From Brachybacterium epidermidis (GTDB lineage: Bacteria > Actinomycetota > Actinomycetes > Actinomycetales > Dermabacteraceae), in NCBI RefSeq assembly GCF_015209585.1, contig NZ_JADEYR010000003.1, positions 124,001-188,000 of the forward strand: a DNA stretch of 64,000 bases, written 5' to 3'. The number at the start of each line of letters is the position of its first letter. The stretch's first letter is position 1. The position numbers and the translations under genes were made by a program. Below, in pieces: positions 35,669 through 44,067 of the stretch. A model generated the notes under the pieces. That model was not told the origin of the DNA, made no database searches, and saw only the letters and a list, made by a program, of their open reading frames with translations.

Positions 35669-36726
35669 CCCCTCGAAGTGCCCGGCCCGCCCCGGTCGAA
35701 CCCCTGATCGTTCTTCAGCAGCAGCTCGGGGGTGAGGTAGGAACCGAACAGGCGCAGGCTGCGGCGGGCTGCGGTGAAGTCCACGTCGTCCTGGCTCACC
35801 GCCGCACGCAGCTCGGTGATGGCATCACGGGCGGCCAGCAGCGCATCGGCCAGGGTGGAGTGCGCATCCCCGTTGACGGCGGTGAGGAACTCGACCTCGC
35901 GCCGGGCGATCACGCGCAGGTTCCGCATGGCCCGGTCCGATCCGATCAGCAGGTGCTGGAGGCGCTCCACCCCCGCGGCGTGGCGGTAGGCGGGGGGGGA
36001 GTAGGTGGCCATCTCGTTGGCCGCCTCGTTCGCCACCTTCCACTCATCGGTGAAGGACTGCGAGGATATCCGCACCGACCGCAGCGCCGCCTGCGCCACG
36101 CTCACGTCCCCGCTGCGGGCGGCCAGGGCCAGGGTCACCATCGTGTCCTCGAGCTCCTGGAAGAAGTCGGTGGCGGCCCGGCGCTGAACGGAGCGAGGAT
36201 CCCCGGTGGTCAGCAGATGGATCAGGATCGCGACGGTGACACCGGTCAGAGCGTCCACGACGCGCCCGCCCGGCGTCATCCCGGGCGTGACCGGCATGAT
36301 CATCACCAGCAGCGACTGGATCGTGACCTGGAAGCCGAACAGGTTGCCGGAGTCCAGCAGGCGGGCCAGCAGTCCGGCCCCGAACACCACCACTGTGATC
36401 TGCCAGGTGCCCGGGCCGATGGTGGAGCGGGCCAGCTCGCCCAGCAGCACGCCGAGCATCACCCCGGCGCTCATCTCGACCACCTTGCGGATCTTCGTCT
36501 CCGTCCCGAAGCCGATGATGATGAAGGCGACGATCGAGGAGAAGAAGGGGTACTCGTGCCCCCACAGCAGGTGGCTGAGCAGGTAGGCGAGGGCGGCCGC
36601 CACGGCGGCGCGACCGATGGACAGGGCGTCCTGCCGGCCCCGGGAGGAGCCGGCGCGCACCCTCCCCGTCAGGCCTTGGCGCAGCCGCTCTGCGCGTGTC
36701 ATGCGGTGGGCGCTCGGATCGTTCAC
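35665..36726 (-). CDS. FUSC-family (aromatic acid exporter-like) membrane protein
   Basis: 353 residues. The N-terminal half (about 35-175) has six hydrophobic segments and the FUSC-type features 'RAAVAAALAYLLSHLLW' and 'GTETKIRKVVEMSAGVMLGVLLG'. The C-terminal half is a helical cytoplasmic domain ('SVQRRAATDFFQELEDTMVT'). Family members (AaeB, FusC, YhfK types) export aromatic acids or form membrane scaffolds. Start GTG 36726 overlaps the upstream stop (GTGA). Confidence 0.82.
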   Translation of the reverse strand: MNDPSAHRMTRAERLRQGLTGRVRAGSSRGRQDALSIGRAAVAAALAYLLSHLLWGHEYPFFSSIVAFIIIGFGTETKIRKVVEMSAGVMLGVLLGELARSTIGPGTWQITVVVFGAGLLARLLDSGNLFGFQVTIQSLLVMIMPVTPGMTPGGRVVDALTGVTVAILIHLLTTGDPRSVQRRAATDFFQELEDTMVTLALAARSGDVSVAQAALRSVRISSQSFTDEWKVANEAANEMATYSPPAYRHAAGVERLQHLLIGSDRAMRNLRVIARREVEFLTAVNGDAHSTLADALLAARDAITELRAAVSQDDVDFTAARRSLRLFGSYLTPELLLKNDQGFDRGGPGTSRG

Positions 36727-37157
36727 GGGCGCACCGGGTCCGCCAGCCGCATCTGCAGCAGCTCACGGATCTCGAAGGTCTCCCCGTCGCGCGCGCCGCG
36801 GCCCACCACCATCGGGGCGGGGGACGGTTCAGGAGTGGCGCCGCGCAGTCGGGACATGAGGCCGCCCGGTACGCGCAGCACGTAGAAGCGGGCCTCCTCG
36901 TCGACGGCGAGGGTGAGATCGTGCTTGAGGTACCAGCCGGTGAGCGAGGTGCGGATGGTGCCGGCCCCGGTGAAGGGACGCGCCTGCAGGGGGACCGGCT
37001 CGATGCCGGCGGCCCGGAAGGCCCCGATGGCCTCGCGGATGATCGCCGTGGCGCGCTCGTGCTCGCTCTGCCGCTGCGCCTCCAGCGCCTGCTGCTGCGC
37101 CGCGATCACCTCATGGCGCTTGTTGGTCCAGTCCTGCTGCTCGCCCTCACCGCTCAT
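36723..37157 (-). CDS. Conserved hypothetical protein
   Basis: 144 residues. The N-terminal half is a charged helix rich in Gln and Glu ('NKRHEVIAAQQQALEAQRQS'). The C-terminal half is a small beta domain ('TGWYLKHDLTLAVDEEARFY') with a conserved-looking 'VLRVPGG'. Function unknown. It is coupled by GTGA overlap to the FUSC gene, so the three-gene set 37157-35435 is one unit. Confidence 0.65.
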   Translation of the reverse strand: MSGEGEQQDWTNKRHEVIAAQQQALEAQRQSEHERATAIIREAIGAFRAAGIEPVPLQARPFTGAGTIRTSLTGWYLKHDLTLAVDEEARFYVLRVPGGLMSRLRGATPEPSPAPMVVGRGARDGETFEIRELLQMRLADPVRP

Positions 37158-37237
37158 GCCGCCATCATCCCAGGTGCGGGGGCGCGGCGCCCACAGCAAG
37201 CCGGTTCCACGGCGCGGCCGACGGGCCTGTCACGGGA

Positions 37238-38425
37238 TCAGAGGCGTGCAGTGGCGGGGCGCTCCCCGTGGTCCCGGGGCAGCACGATCGGCTCCTGGGC
37301 TGCGTCCAGCCAGGCCCGGGCCTCACCGTCGTCAGCCCCGGGCTCGGGCACGGCCACCGCCAGCGGAGCGTCCAGGGGCACGGCTCGCTTGACCACGGCC
37401 AGTGCGATCGGACCCAGGTCCGCGTGGATCGCGGCGGAGGTCACGGTGCCCACGACCTTCCCGTCGGCGCCGCCCAGGCGCACCTGCCCGCCGGGGGCGA
37501 CCGGCACGTCCTGCGATCCGTCCAGGTGCAGCATCACCAGTCGCCGGGGAGGCTGGCCGAGGTTCAGCACCTTCGCGACCGTCTCCTGCCCTCGGTAGCA
37601 GCCCTTGGTGGTGTGCACCGTGGTGCGCAGCAGGTCCAGCTCGTGGGGGATGGTGCGCTCGTCCACCTCCCGCGCGGCACGTGCGCGGTGATCGGCGATC
37701 CGCAGCGCCTCCCAGGCCAGCATGCCCGCCAGGTGCTCCTCCCGCCACGGCAGCGCCTGCAAGGCCTGTGCGTCCACCACTGTGAGCACTGCTCCGACCG
37801 GGTCCTCCGGGTCCGGGCCGTAGGCCACACCGCCCGGCGCCACCTGCGGCCAGCCGTCGCTCCACACCGCCACCGGTGCGGGCAGCTCCAGTGCAGTGGC
37901 ATGCCCGGCCAGCACCTCGTGCGCCGGGGCCACGGCACCGAGGACCCGCAGGTCGTCCCGGTCGATCAGCTCGACCCGCGCGGCGAAGCGCATCATCTCC
38001 AGGTATCGGCGCAGCCCGGCGCGGCAGCCCGAGTCCAGGATCAGCAGCACGGAGTCCTCGGCCAGGAGCACCGCGGAGGCCAGATGCTCCACGCGGCCCT
38101 GCGGGGAGAGCACCGCCATGCTCGCACCGGCAGCCACCGAGGACCCGGTGAAGTCCTGCGAGGTGATGGTGGTGAGCCAGCTGCGGGCATCGGCGCCGCG
38201 CACCTCGAGCAGCTCCAGCTGGCCCAGGTCCACCACGGAGCGGGAATCCAGCAGCCTCCGCTGCTCGCGCAGGGGCGCCCCGTAGTGCGCGGGCACGGCG
38301 GCATCCGGGCCCTCGCCGAGCACGGCCCGCTGCCGCAGCAGCGGCGGTCGTACTGCCGATGTGCTCCCGGCGGCAGGCTCGGCCGACGTGCCGGGCACAG
38401 GATCGGGGACGACGGGATCAGGCAC
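37238..38425 (-). CDS. ygfZ: YgfZ/GcvT-domain iron-sulfur cluster protein
   Basis: Folate-binding protein needed for maintenance of Fe-S enzymes such as MiaB; 395 residues. The diagnostic motif KGCYRGQE is at 274-281 with Cys276. The fold is related to the glycine-cleavage T-protein. A Pro-rich N-terminal extension of about 45 residues precedes it. Start GTG 38425 overlaps the nitrobindin-like gene by 8 nt, a pairing common in actinobacteria. Confidence 0.92.
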   Translation of the reverse strand: MPDPVVPDPVPGTSAEPAAGSTSAVRPPLLRQRAVLGEGPDAAVPAHYGAPLREQRRLLDSRSVVDLGQLELLEVRGADARSWLTTITSQDFTGSSVAAGASMAVLSPQGRVEHLASAVLLAEDSVLLILDSGCRAGLRRYLEMMRFAARVELIDRDDLRVLGAVAPAHEVLAGHATALELPAPVAVWSDGWPQVAPGGVAYGPDPEDPVGAVLTVVDAQALQALPWREEHLAGMLAWEALRIADHRARAAREVDERTIPHELDLLRTTVHTTKGCYRGQETVAKVLNLGQPPRRLVMLHLDGSQDVPVAPGGQVRLGGADGKVVGTVTSAAIHADLGPIALAVVKRAVPLDAPLAVAVPEPGADDGEARAWLDAAQEPIVLPRDHGERPATARL

Positions 38426-39074
38426 GGTCGAGCTCCAGGGACAGATAGGGGATCATGGCGGACTCCTCGGCGACGTGGCCGCCGGTCGCGGTGTCGCCTG
38501 CGCGTCTCTCCCACAGCCACATCAGCCGCCCCGACACGTACCCGGCCATGCGAGTCTCCAGCACCCGGGAGGTGCCCTCGTCCCGGCGGGCCAACTGGAT
38601 GCGGGGGCCGCGCACCTCTCCTGCCCATGCGGCCTCAGGTGCGGCGTCCTCGTCACTGGTGGGCTCGAAGCGGGCCGTGAGGCCGTAGGAGACGAACCCG
38701 GCCGGACTGCCGGGCGCGGCCTCGCGAGCGGCCTGGAGATCCTGACCGGGCAGGGGATCGCCCACGATCCACTCGCCGCGCTCGCGCATCAGCAGGCGGC
38801 GCTCACCGGTGCCTCCCTGGCGCGGTGGCGGCGCGTCCTCGCGTGCGAAGACGCTGGTGGGCGGCAGCGGGGCGGCCTGATCGACCGTGTGGATCTCGGA
38901 CACCCAGGCAAGGGTGCCGTTCTCGGTGGGGGTGCATTCCAGGCGCTGCTCGACGCGGAGGTCACCGGCGTCGGCTCCCGGGCGATGCAGAGCACCGCTG
39001 CCCTCCCAGGTGCCCACCAGCCAGGCCAGCGGGTACAGGGAGGAGGGCAGGGAAGGATCGAGGGAGATCGGCAC
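38418..39074 (-). CDS. FABP/nitrobindin-like beta-barrel protein
   Basis: 218-residue member of the DUF1794/THAP4 nitrobindin-like family, whose members bind ferric heme in a beta-barrel and handle peroxynitrite/NO. GTWEGSG (21-27) is the family signature. The end of the barrel ('RMAGYVSGRLMWLWER') lacks an obvious proximal His near the usual position, so heme binding is uncertain. GTG 39074 start. Expressed with ygfZ. Confidence 0.8.
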   Translation of the reverse strand: MPISLDPSLPSSLYPLAWLVGTWEGSGALHRPGADAGDLRVEQRLECTPTENGTLAWVSEIHTVDQAAPLPPTSVFAREDAPPPRQGGTGERRLLMRERGEWIVGDPLPGQDLQAAREAAPGSPAGFVSYGLTARFEPTSDEDAAPEAAWAGEVRGPRIQLARRDEGTSRVLETRMAGYVSGRLMWLWERRAGDTATGGHVAEESAMIPYLSLELDRA

Positions 39075-39092
39075 GGCGCTGCCTCCGGCCGC

Positions 39093-39194
39093 TCAGCGGC
39101 CGAACAGGCGGGCGAGGACCAGGACGGCGAAGGCGAGCGTGCCCACGCCGACGAGGACCACCAGGGCGAGGAAGAACAGGGAGAGAGCGGACAT
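39093..39194 (-). CDS. 33-residue single-span membrane peptide
   Basis: ATG 39194 to TGA 39093, almost wholly hydrophobic ('LSLFFLALVVLVGVGTLAF') with a basic end (ARLFGR), the classic small membrane protein layout. TAGACT ends 7 nt before the ATG, so it may be made from a leaderless mRNA that continues into the nitrobindin and ygfZ genes. Function unknown. Confidence 0.6.
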   Translation of the reverse strand: MSALSLFFLALVVLVGVGTLAFAVLVLARLFGR

Positions 39195-39212
39195 GAGGGT
39201 GAGTCTAACGGC

Positions 39213-39962
39213 TCAGGTCAGCAGGTTCACGGCCAGCAGCGTCATCACGCCCACCGTCGCGACCGGGGCACCCGCCACAGCGAGGGAGGCCGATGGTCTG
39301 CGTGCCATCAGGGAGGAGCCCAGCAGCAGGTGGGAACCGCTGGCTCCCACCGTCGTCACCAGGCCTGTCGCCGCAGCGGGAACGGGGCCCACCCCGGCCA
39401 GCACCCCGGCGAGGAGGGTGATCACGGCCGTGCCCAGCAGTGCGGCCAGCAGCAGCCGGGGCAGCGAGGGCAAGGGGGCGGCCCCGGCCAGGAGCGTCAC
39501 CGCCAGGCCCAGGGCGATCGCGGCCACCAGCCCGGTGCGGCCTGTGCCCACGGCATCGGACTGCGCCAGCACCCAGCAGCTGCCCAGGCCCGTGAGCATC
39601 ACCCCGGCGACGGTCCCGGTGAGGGAATCGGTCAGTCGGGAGCGCTCACGACGCACCATCTGGTGGACGAAGGAGGCGAACACCCCGACCGCGCACACCA
39701 TGATCACCGCGGCCACGGCCCCGGTGCGCTCCGCCACGACCAGGGAGAACAGCGCGCCCAGCACACCGGTGCCCGCCACCACCAGGCGCGTGCCGGGCGC
39801 CGAAGGCAGCTCCAGCAGGTCCGGCCACGCGATCCCCACCAGCACCCCGAGCAGCGCGACCGTCAGCGCCACCAGGGTGGGAGAGAGGGGGCCGGTGAGG
39901 GCGACCAGTGCCATCAGCAGCGCCAGGGCGGCACCGAGCGGGGCGCGCTCGGGAGCGATCAT
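39213..39962 (-). CDS. Hypothetical polytopic membrane protein
   Basis: 249 residues, about seven hydrophobic segments, Ala/Leu/Val/Gly-rich, with a short charged loop 'HQMVRRERSRLTDSLTG' in the middle. No family recognised; membrane proteins of this sort are frequent beside mshD in Micrococcales. It is divergent from mshD across about 125 nt containing TAGAGT (40028 region), which may be the mshD -10 box. Confidence 0.65.
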   Translation of the reverse strand: MIAPERAPLGAALALLMALVALTGPLSPTLVALTVALLGVLVGIAWPDLLELPSAPGTRLVVAGTGVLGALFSLVVAERTGAVAAVIMVCAVGVFASFVHQMVRRERSRLTDSLTGTVAGVMLTGLGSCWVLAQSDAVGTGRTGLVAAIALGLAVTLLAGAAPLPSLPRLLLAALLGTAVITLLAGVLAGVGPVPAAATGLVTTVGASGSHLLLGSSLMARRPSASLAVAGAPVATVGVMTLLAVNLLT

Positions 39963-40088
39963 GGGGCGGGCCTCGCTCTCGGATCCGGGGTCTCGGCCAC
40001 GGCCGACGACGGGTTCGGGCGGGCGCTAGAGTGTCAGTCTACGAGCGGCCGCCGGCACCGGCGGCATCATCGCCCCCGGAAGGACCCC

Positions 40089-41012
40089 ATGATCACGTCG
40101 GACGCCCTCTCCTCGGATGAGCGGCACTCCGTCGGCAGGCTCCTGGAGGCCGCCACTGCGCACGACGGCGTCCCGGCCCTGGACGAGGCCGCGCGGCTCG
40201 CGCTCACCGGCACCGGCGCCCGTCACCTGCTGATCCCCGCGGCGCCCGGCAGCGGGGAGGCCACCGCGCAGGGCTACGCCTCGATCCTCCCCGACGGGAC
40301 CGTGCAGGGAATGGTGCACCCCGAGGCCCGCAGGCAGGGCCACGGCACCGCACTGCTGCAGGCCGTGCTGGCCAAGCGCCCCGACGCAGGGGTATGGGCG
40401 CACGGTGCACTGGAGCCCGCGCTCGCGTTCCTCGAGGGCCGAGGACTGCGTGCGACCAGGCGCCTGCTCACCCTGAGCCGGGACCTGGGCCCCTCCGCAC
40501 CGCTCCCGGCCGTGCCCGCGGCGCGTATCGACGGTCTGCAGCTGGACACCTTCGTGGCCGAGAGGGACGCCGAGGCCTGGGTGGAGCTGAACGCGCAGGC
40601 CTTCGCCGAGCACCCGGAGCAGGGCGCTCTCACCCGCGAGGACCTCGACCGGCGCATCGCCGAGCCCTGGTTCGATCCCGAGGACCTGCTGCTGGCCCGC
40701 CATGGGGGCGAGCTGCTGGGATTCGTCTGGATCAAGCGCGAGCCCGCGGATGCAGGCGGCGAGCGGTCAGGCACGGCGGGCTGCTCCGGCGTCGCCGAGC
40801 TGTACGTCGTGGGCACCGCCCCCCGGGCACAGGGTCGCGGCGTGGCCGGCCACCTCATCGGCACCGCCCTGCACCGCCTCAGCGCCGACGGCACGGCGCT
40901 CGTGGAGCTCTACGTCGAGGCCGACAACACCGCCGCCCTGGAGCTGTATCGCCACTGGGGCTTCAGCGTGGCGGGCAGGGACGTCCAGATGCGCCTGCCG
41001 GAAGCGGGCTGA
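40089..41012 (+). CDS. mshD: Mycothiol synthase
   Basis: Last step of mycothiol synthesis: acetylates Cys-GlcN-Ins with acetyl-CoA. 307 residues with two tandem GNAT domains; the N-terminal one has 'MVHPEARRQGHGTALL' and the active C-terminal one 'LYVVGTAPRAQGRGVAGHLI' and 'LYVEADNTAALELYRHWGF'. The longer reading from 38361 is not coding. Presence of mycothiol supports the actinobacterial assignment. Confidence 0.93.
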   Translation: MITSDALSSDERHSVGRLLEAATAHDGVPALDEAARLALTGTGARHLLIPAAPGSGEATAQGYASILPDGTVQGMVHPEARRQGHGTALLQAVLAKRPDAGVWAHGALEPALAFLEGRGLRATRRLLTLSRDLGPSAPLPAVPAARIDGLQLDTFVAERDAEAWVELNAQAFAEHPEQGALTREDLDRRIAEPWFDPEDLLLARHGGELLGFVWIKREPADAGGERSGTAGCSGVAELYVVGTAPRAQGRGVAGHLIGTALHRLSADGTALVELYVEADNTAALELYRHWGFSVAGRDVQMRLPEAG

Positions 41013-41015
41013 GAG

Positions 41016-41960
41016 GTGCGCGTCGCTCCCGGGACCCCGCCACCCGTGCTCGCCGCCGGCGTGCTGGCATGGCGTGAGAAGTCCTCCCGCATCGAAGTGC
41101 TGCTGGTGCACCGCCCCCGCTACGACGACTGGTCGGTGCCCAAGGGCAAGCTCGACAAGGGGGAGACCTTCCCCGCCGCTGCCGTGCGCGAGGTGGCCGA
41201 GGAGACCGGGTACCGGGTGAGGCTGCACCGGCCGCTGCCCGCCTCCGTGTATCTGCTGCCGGACGGCCGCACCAAGATCGTGCAGTACTGGATCGGCACG
41301 GTGCGTGCGAAGGACGCGCCGGGGCCGGAGGACCCCACCGAGGTGGACGAGGTGCGCTGGGTGGGGCTCGACGAGGCCGAGCGGATGCTCACCCGTCATG
41401 GGGACCAGGTGCTCGTGACGACGCTGCGCCGCTTCCTTGAGGACGAGACGCTGGAGACCGTCCCCATCGTCCTGCAGCGGCACGGCGCCGCCATGCCGCG
41501 TGCGAAGTGGCGCAAGGGTGAGAAGTCGCGCCCCCTGAACTCGAAGGGGAAGAAGCAGGCGCAAGCCCTTCCCGGACTGATCGACGCCTTCGATCCCACC
41601 CGGGTGCTGAGCAGCCCCTGGAAGCGGTGCCTGGCCACCGTGGAGCCCTTCGCCCGTATCGAGGGCCTCACCATCAGGACCAAGGACGAGCTCACCGAGG
41701 CCGGGGCGGAGGAGCACCCCTCCCGCACCGCCGCGGTGATCGAGCGGGTGCTGCACGAGGGGCGCGGCACCGTGGTGTGCACCCATCGACCGGTGCTGCC
41801 CACCCTGATCGGTGCCGTGAAGAAGTCCGCCGATCGCGGCGCCGAGATGGAGCTGCCCAGGGAGGATCCCTTCCTGGCGGCCGGAGAGGCCCTGGTGCTG
41901 CACACCACCGCAGCGGGAAGGGTGGTCGCCGTCGAGCGGCATCTGCCCAACATCGCCTGA
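41016..41960 (+). CDS. mutT1: MutT1-like NUDIX plus histidine-phosphatase protein
   Basis: 314 residues. The NUDIX domain (about 8-140) contains the classical box from Gly44 to Tyr66 with catalytic REVAEE at 58-63. The C-terminal domain (about 148-314) is a histidine phosphatase, with LQRHG and 'VVCTHRPVLP'. This domain pair is that of mycobacterial MutT1, which hydrolyses 8-oxo-dGTP, diadenosine polyphosphates and 8-oxo-GDP. Start GTG 41016 lies 3 nt after mshD, so they are cotranscribed. Confidence 0.9.
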   Translation: MRVAPGTPPPVLAAGVLAWREKSSRIEVLLVHRPRYDDWSVPKGKLDKGETFPAAAVREVAEETGYRVRLHRPLPASVYLLPDGRTKIVQYWIGTVRAKDAPGPEDPTEVDEVRWVGLDEAERMLTRHGDQVLVTTLRRFLEDETLETVPIVLQRHGAAMPRAKWRKGEKSRPLNSKGKKQAQALPGLIDAFDPTRVLSSPWKRCLATVEPFARIEGLTIRTKDELTEAGAEEHPSRTAAVIERVLHEGRGTVVCTHRPVLPTLIGAVKKSADRGAEMELPREDPFLAAGEALVLHTTAAGRVVAVERHLPNIA

Positions 41961-42065
41961 GCATCGGTACGATCCTTGGGAGCCGCCCCCGCACAGACCG
42001 GGTGCGGCAGGGGCGGGCGTCGTGCATCGTCCCTGACGACCACACAGCACCAGCAGGGGAGAGCC

Positions 42066-42581
42066 ATGACGCAGGGTGGGGGATACCAGTACCCGGAATT
42101 CGGATCATCGAGCAGCGAGGCGGACCGGCACGGCCAGGGATCCCAGCACAGCGATGACCCGTACGCGATCAGCGAGGACCACGGGTACAGCGATCCGTAC
42201 GCCTCGTCCTCATCGGCCTCCTCGGCACCCGGCTACCAGCCGTCCCCCTCGCCGGCCTACCAGTCCTCGTTCCAGCAGGGCCCCGGCTACGGCCAGCCCG
42301 CGTACGCCCCCGGCCCGCCGTCCTCCTCGCACGCGGTCGTGGGGATGGTGCTGGGCATCGTCTCGATCGCCCTCTGCGCGGGCGTCACTGCGCCCATCGG
42401 GCTGATCTTCTCGATCCTCGGGATGCGGGAGACCAGCCCGACCGCGACCGAGCCCAAGGGCGGGCGGGGCCTGGCGATCGCGGGCCTTGTCACCTCGATC
42501 CTGGGGTGCCTCGTGCTGCTGTTCGTGGTGGCCTACGTCGTGCTGGTCATCGGGGTCGGGATCGCCGCCAGCACCAGCTGA
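42066..42581 (+). CDS. DUF4190 membrane protein
   Basis: 171 residues. The N-terminal 90 are a low-complexity Ser/Tyr/Pro/Gln-rich cytoplasmic region. DUF4190 follows with two membrane segments: 'AVVGMVLGIVSIALCAGVTA', 'IGLIFSILGMRE' loop, and 'GLVTSILGCLVLLFVVAYVV'. Function unknown; relatives in actinobacteria are linked to cell-envelope processes. TACGAT near 41968 is a candidate -10 box. Confidence 0.85.
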   Translation: MTQGGGYQYPEFGSSSSEADRHGQGSQHSDDPYAISEDHGYSDPYASSSSASSAPGYQPSPSPAYQSSFQQGPGYGQPAYAPGPPSSSHAVVGMVLGIVSIALCAGVTAPIGLIFSILGMRETSPTATEPKGGRGLAIAGLVTSILGCLVLLFVVAYVVLVIGVGIAASTS

Positions 42582-42681
42582 ACGGCTCGGCCCGCCACGG
42601 AGCCCGGTTGCACGCGTCCAGGAGATTGTGACCGGTTCGTATCCTGCTTCCTGCCTGCGGTTTCGGTCACAAAAGGGGCGA

Positions 42682-42703
42682 GTTCACCCGTTGTTCACAC
42701 GCG
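42682..42703 (+). promoter_or_regulatory. PHO box upstream of pstS
   Basis: Two adjacent 11-nt direct repeats, GTTCACCCGTT and GTTCACACGCG, matching the GTTCACC-type PhoP site of Streptomyces and relatives. It lies 98 nt before pstS, the expected target of phosphate-starvation control. TAGCGT (42731-42736) is a possible -10 box. Confidence 0.75.
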
Positions 42704-42800
42704 AGGGGGGAGGGCGTCATCTGCGCTCCCTAGCGTCCACTGCGACACACGTCGAAGCAGCTTCTTCCATGCAGGGCCTCGGGCCCCGAAAGGACTCACA

Positions 42801-43973
42801 GTGAACGTTCGCAAGAACAAGCTCGTCGCACTGGCAGCGCTCGGTCTGACCGGTGGGCTGGCCCTGTCCGCCTGTGGCGGCGGCGACACCGGCAACGGTG
42901 GCGACGGCGGCAATGCGGGTGGCAACGGCGGCTCCAACGGCTCCGACGCCGGTGGCCAGGAGGGTGGCGCCGGCTACGCCGAGCTGACCGGCAGCATCGC
43001 TGGCTCCGGCGCCTCGTCCATGCAGAACGCGCAGACCGCGTGGACCGAGTCCTTCATGGGCCTGGTCCAGGCCGAGGGCGGCGACGTCACCGTCACCTAT
43101 GACGCCACCGGCTCCGGCACGGGCCGCGAGCAGTTCCTCAACAGCGAGGTCAAGTTCGCAGGCACCGACTCCCCGCTGGACGAGGAGGAGCTGGCCGCGT
43201 CCACCGAGGTGTGCAACGGCGAGCAGGCCTTCAACCTCCCCGTGTACATCTCCCCGATCGCCGTGGTGTACAACCTCGAGGGCGTCGACGAGCTGAACCT
43301 GACCCCCGAGGTGATCGGCGGGATCTTCGCCGGCGACATCACCAAGTGGAACGACGAGAAGATCGTCGAGCACAACCCGGATGCGAACCTGCCCGACAAG
43401 GACATCGTGCCCGTGCACCGCTCCGACGACTCCGGCACCACCGAGAACTTCACCGAGTACCTCTCGGAGAACGCTCCCGATGCCTGGACCCACGGCCCCG
43501 TCGAGACCTGGCCCATCGACGGTGGCCAGTCCGGTGACGGCACCTCCGGTCTGATCTCCACCGTCGAGGGCGGCGACGGCACCATCGGCTACGCCGACGC
43601 CTCCCAGGCCGGCAACCTCGGCATCGCCAAGATCCAGGTGGGCGAGGAGTTCGTGGAGTACTCCGCGGAGGCCGCAGCCAAGGCCGTCGACGTCTCCCCG
43701 CGCGCCGAGGGCCGCGAGGAGAACGACATCGTGGTCGAGCTGGACCGCACCACCACCGAGCAGGGCGTGTACCCGATCGTGCTCATCTCCTACCTCGCGC
43801 TGTGCGGCTCCTACGCCGATGCCGGCGAGGGAGAGGCCGTGAAGGCCTACGCCTCCTACATCATCTCCGAGGACGGCCAGCAGGTCGGTGCCGACAACGC
43901 CGGCTCCGCCCCGCTGTCGGATGAGCTCTCCTCCGAGGCCCAGGCCGCCATCGACGGCATCCAGGTCGGCTGA
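42801..43973 (+). CDS. pstS: Phosphate ABC transporter binding lipoprotein
   Basis: High-affinity extracellular phosphate receptor, 390 residues. Signal peptide with lipobox LSAC (Cys25), then a Gly/Asn/Asp-rich linker (26-58). Phosphate-site motifs are 'GSGASSMQNAQTAW', 'TYDATGSGTGREQF' and 'VHRSDDSGTTENF'. Start is GTG 42801. First gene of pstSCAB. Confidence 0.96.
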   Translation: MNVRKNKLVALAALGLTGGLALSACGGGDTGNGGDGGNAGGNGGSNGSDAGGQEGGAGYAELTGSIAGSGASSMQNAQTAWTESFMGLVQAEGGDVTVTYDATGSGTGREQFLNSEVKFAGTDSPLDEEELAASTEVCNGEQAFNLPVYISPIAVVYNLEGVDELNLTPEVIGGIFAGDITKWNDEKIVEHNPDANLPDKDIVPVHRSDDSGTTENFTEYLSENAPDAWTHGPVETWPIDGGQSGDGTSGLISTVEGGDGTIGYADASQAGNLGIAKIQVGEEFVEYSAEAAAKAVDVSPRAEGREENDIVVELDRTTTEQGVYPIVLISYLALCGSYADAGEGEAVKAYASYIISEDGQQVGADNAGSAPLSDELSSEAQAAIDGIQVG

Positions 43974-43991
43974 TCCAGCCCGAGACACCCT

Positions 43992-44024
43992 GTGCCGCCG
44001 GGCCCTACCATGGCCCGGCGGCAC
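43992..44024 (+). terminator. Attenuator hairpin between pstS and pstC
   Basis: Perfect 13-bp inverted repeat (43992-44004 with 44012-44024), 7-nt loop. Placed after pstS inside the operon, it would let the binding protein be made in excess over the membrane genes. Confidence 0.75.
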
Positions 44025-44067
44025 GGATGTGTCCCCCTCCCCTCCATGATTTCCGAGGAAGGTCACT

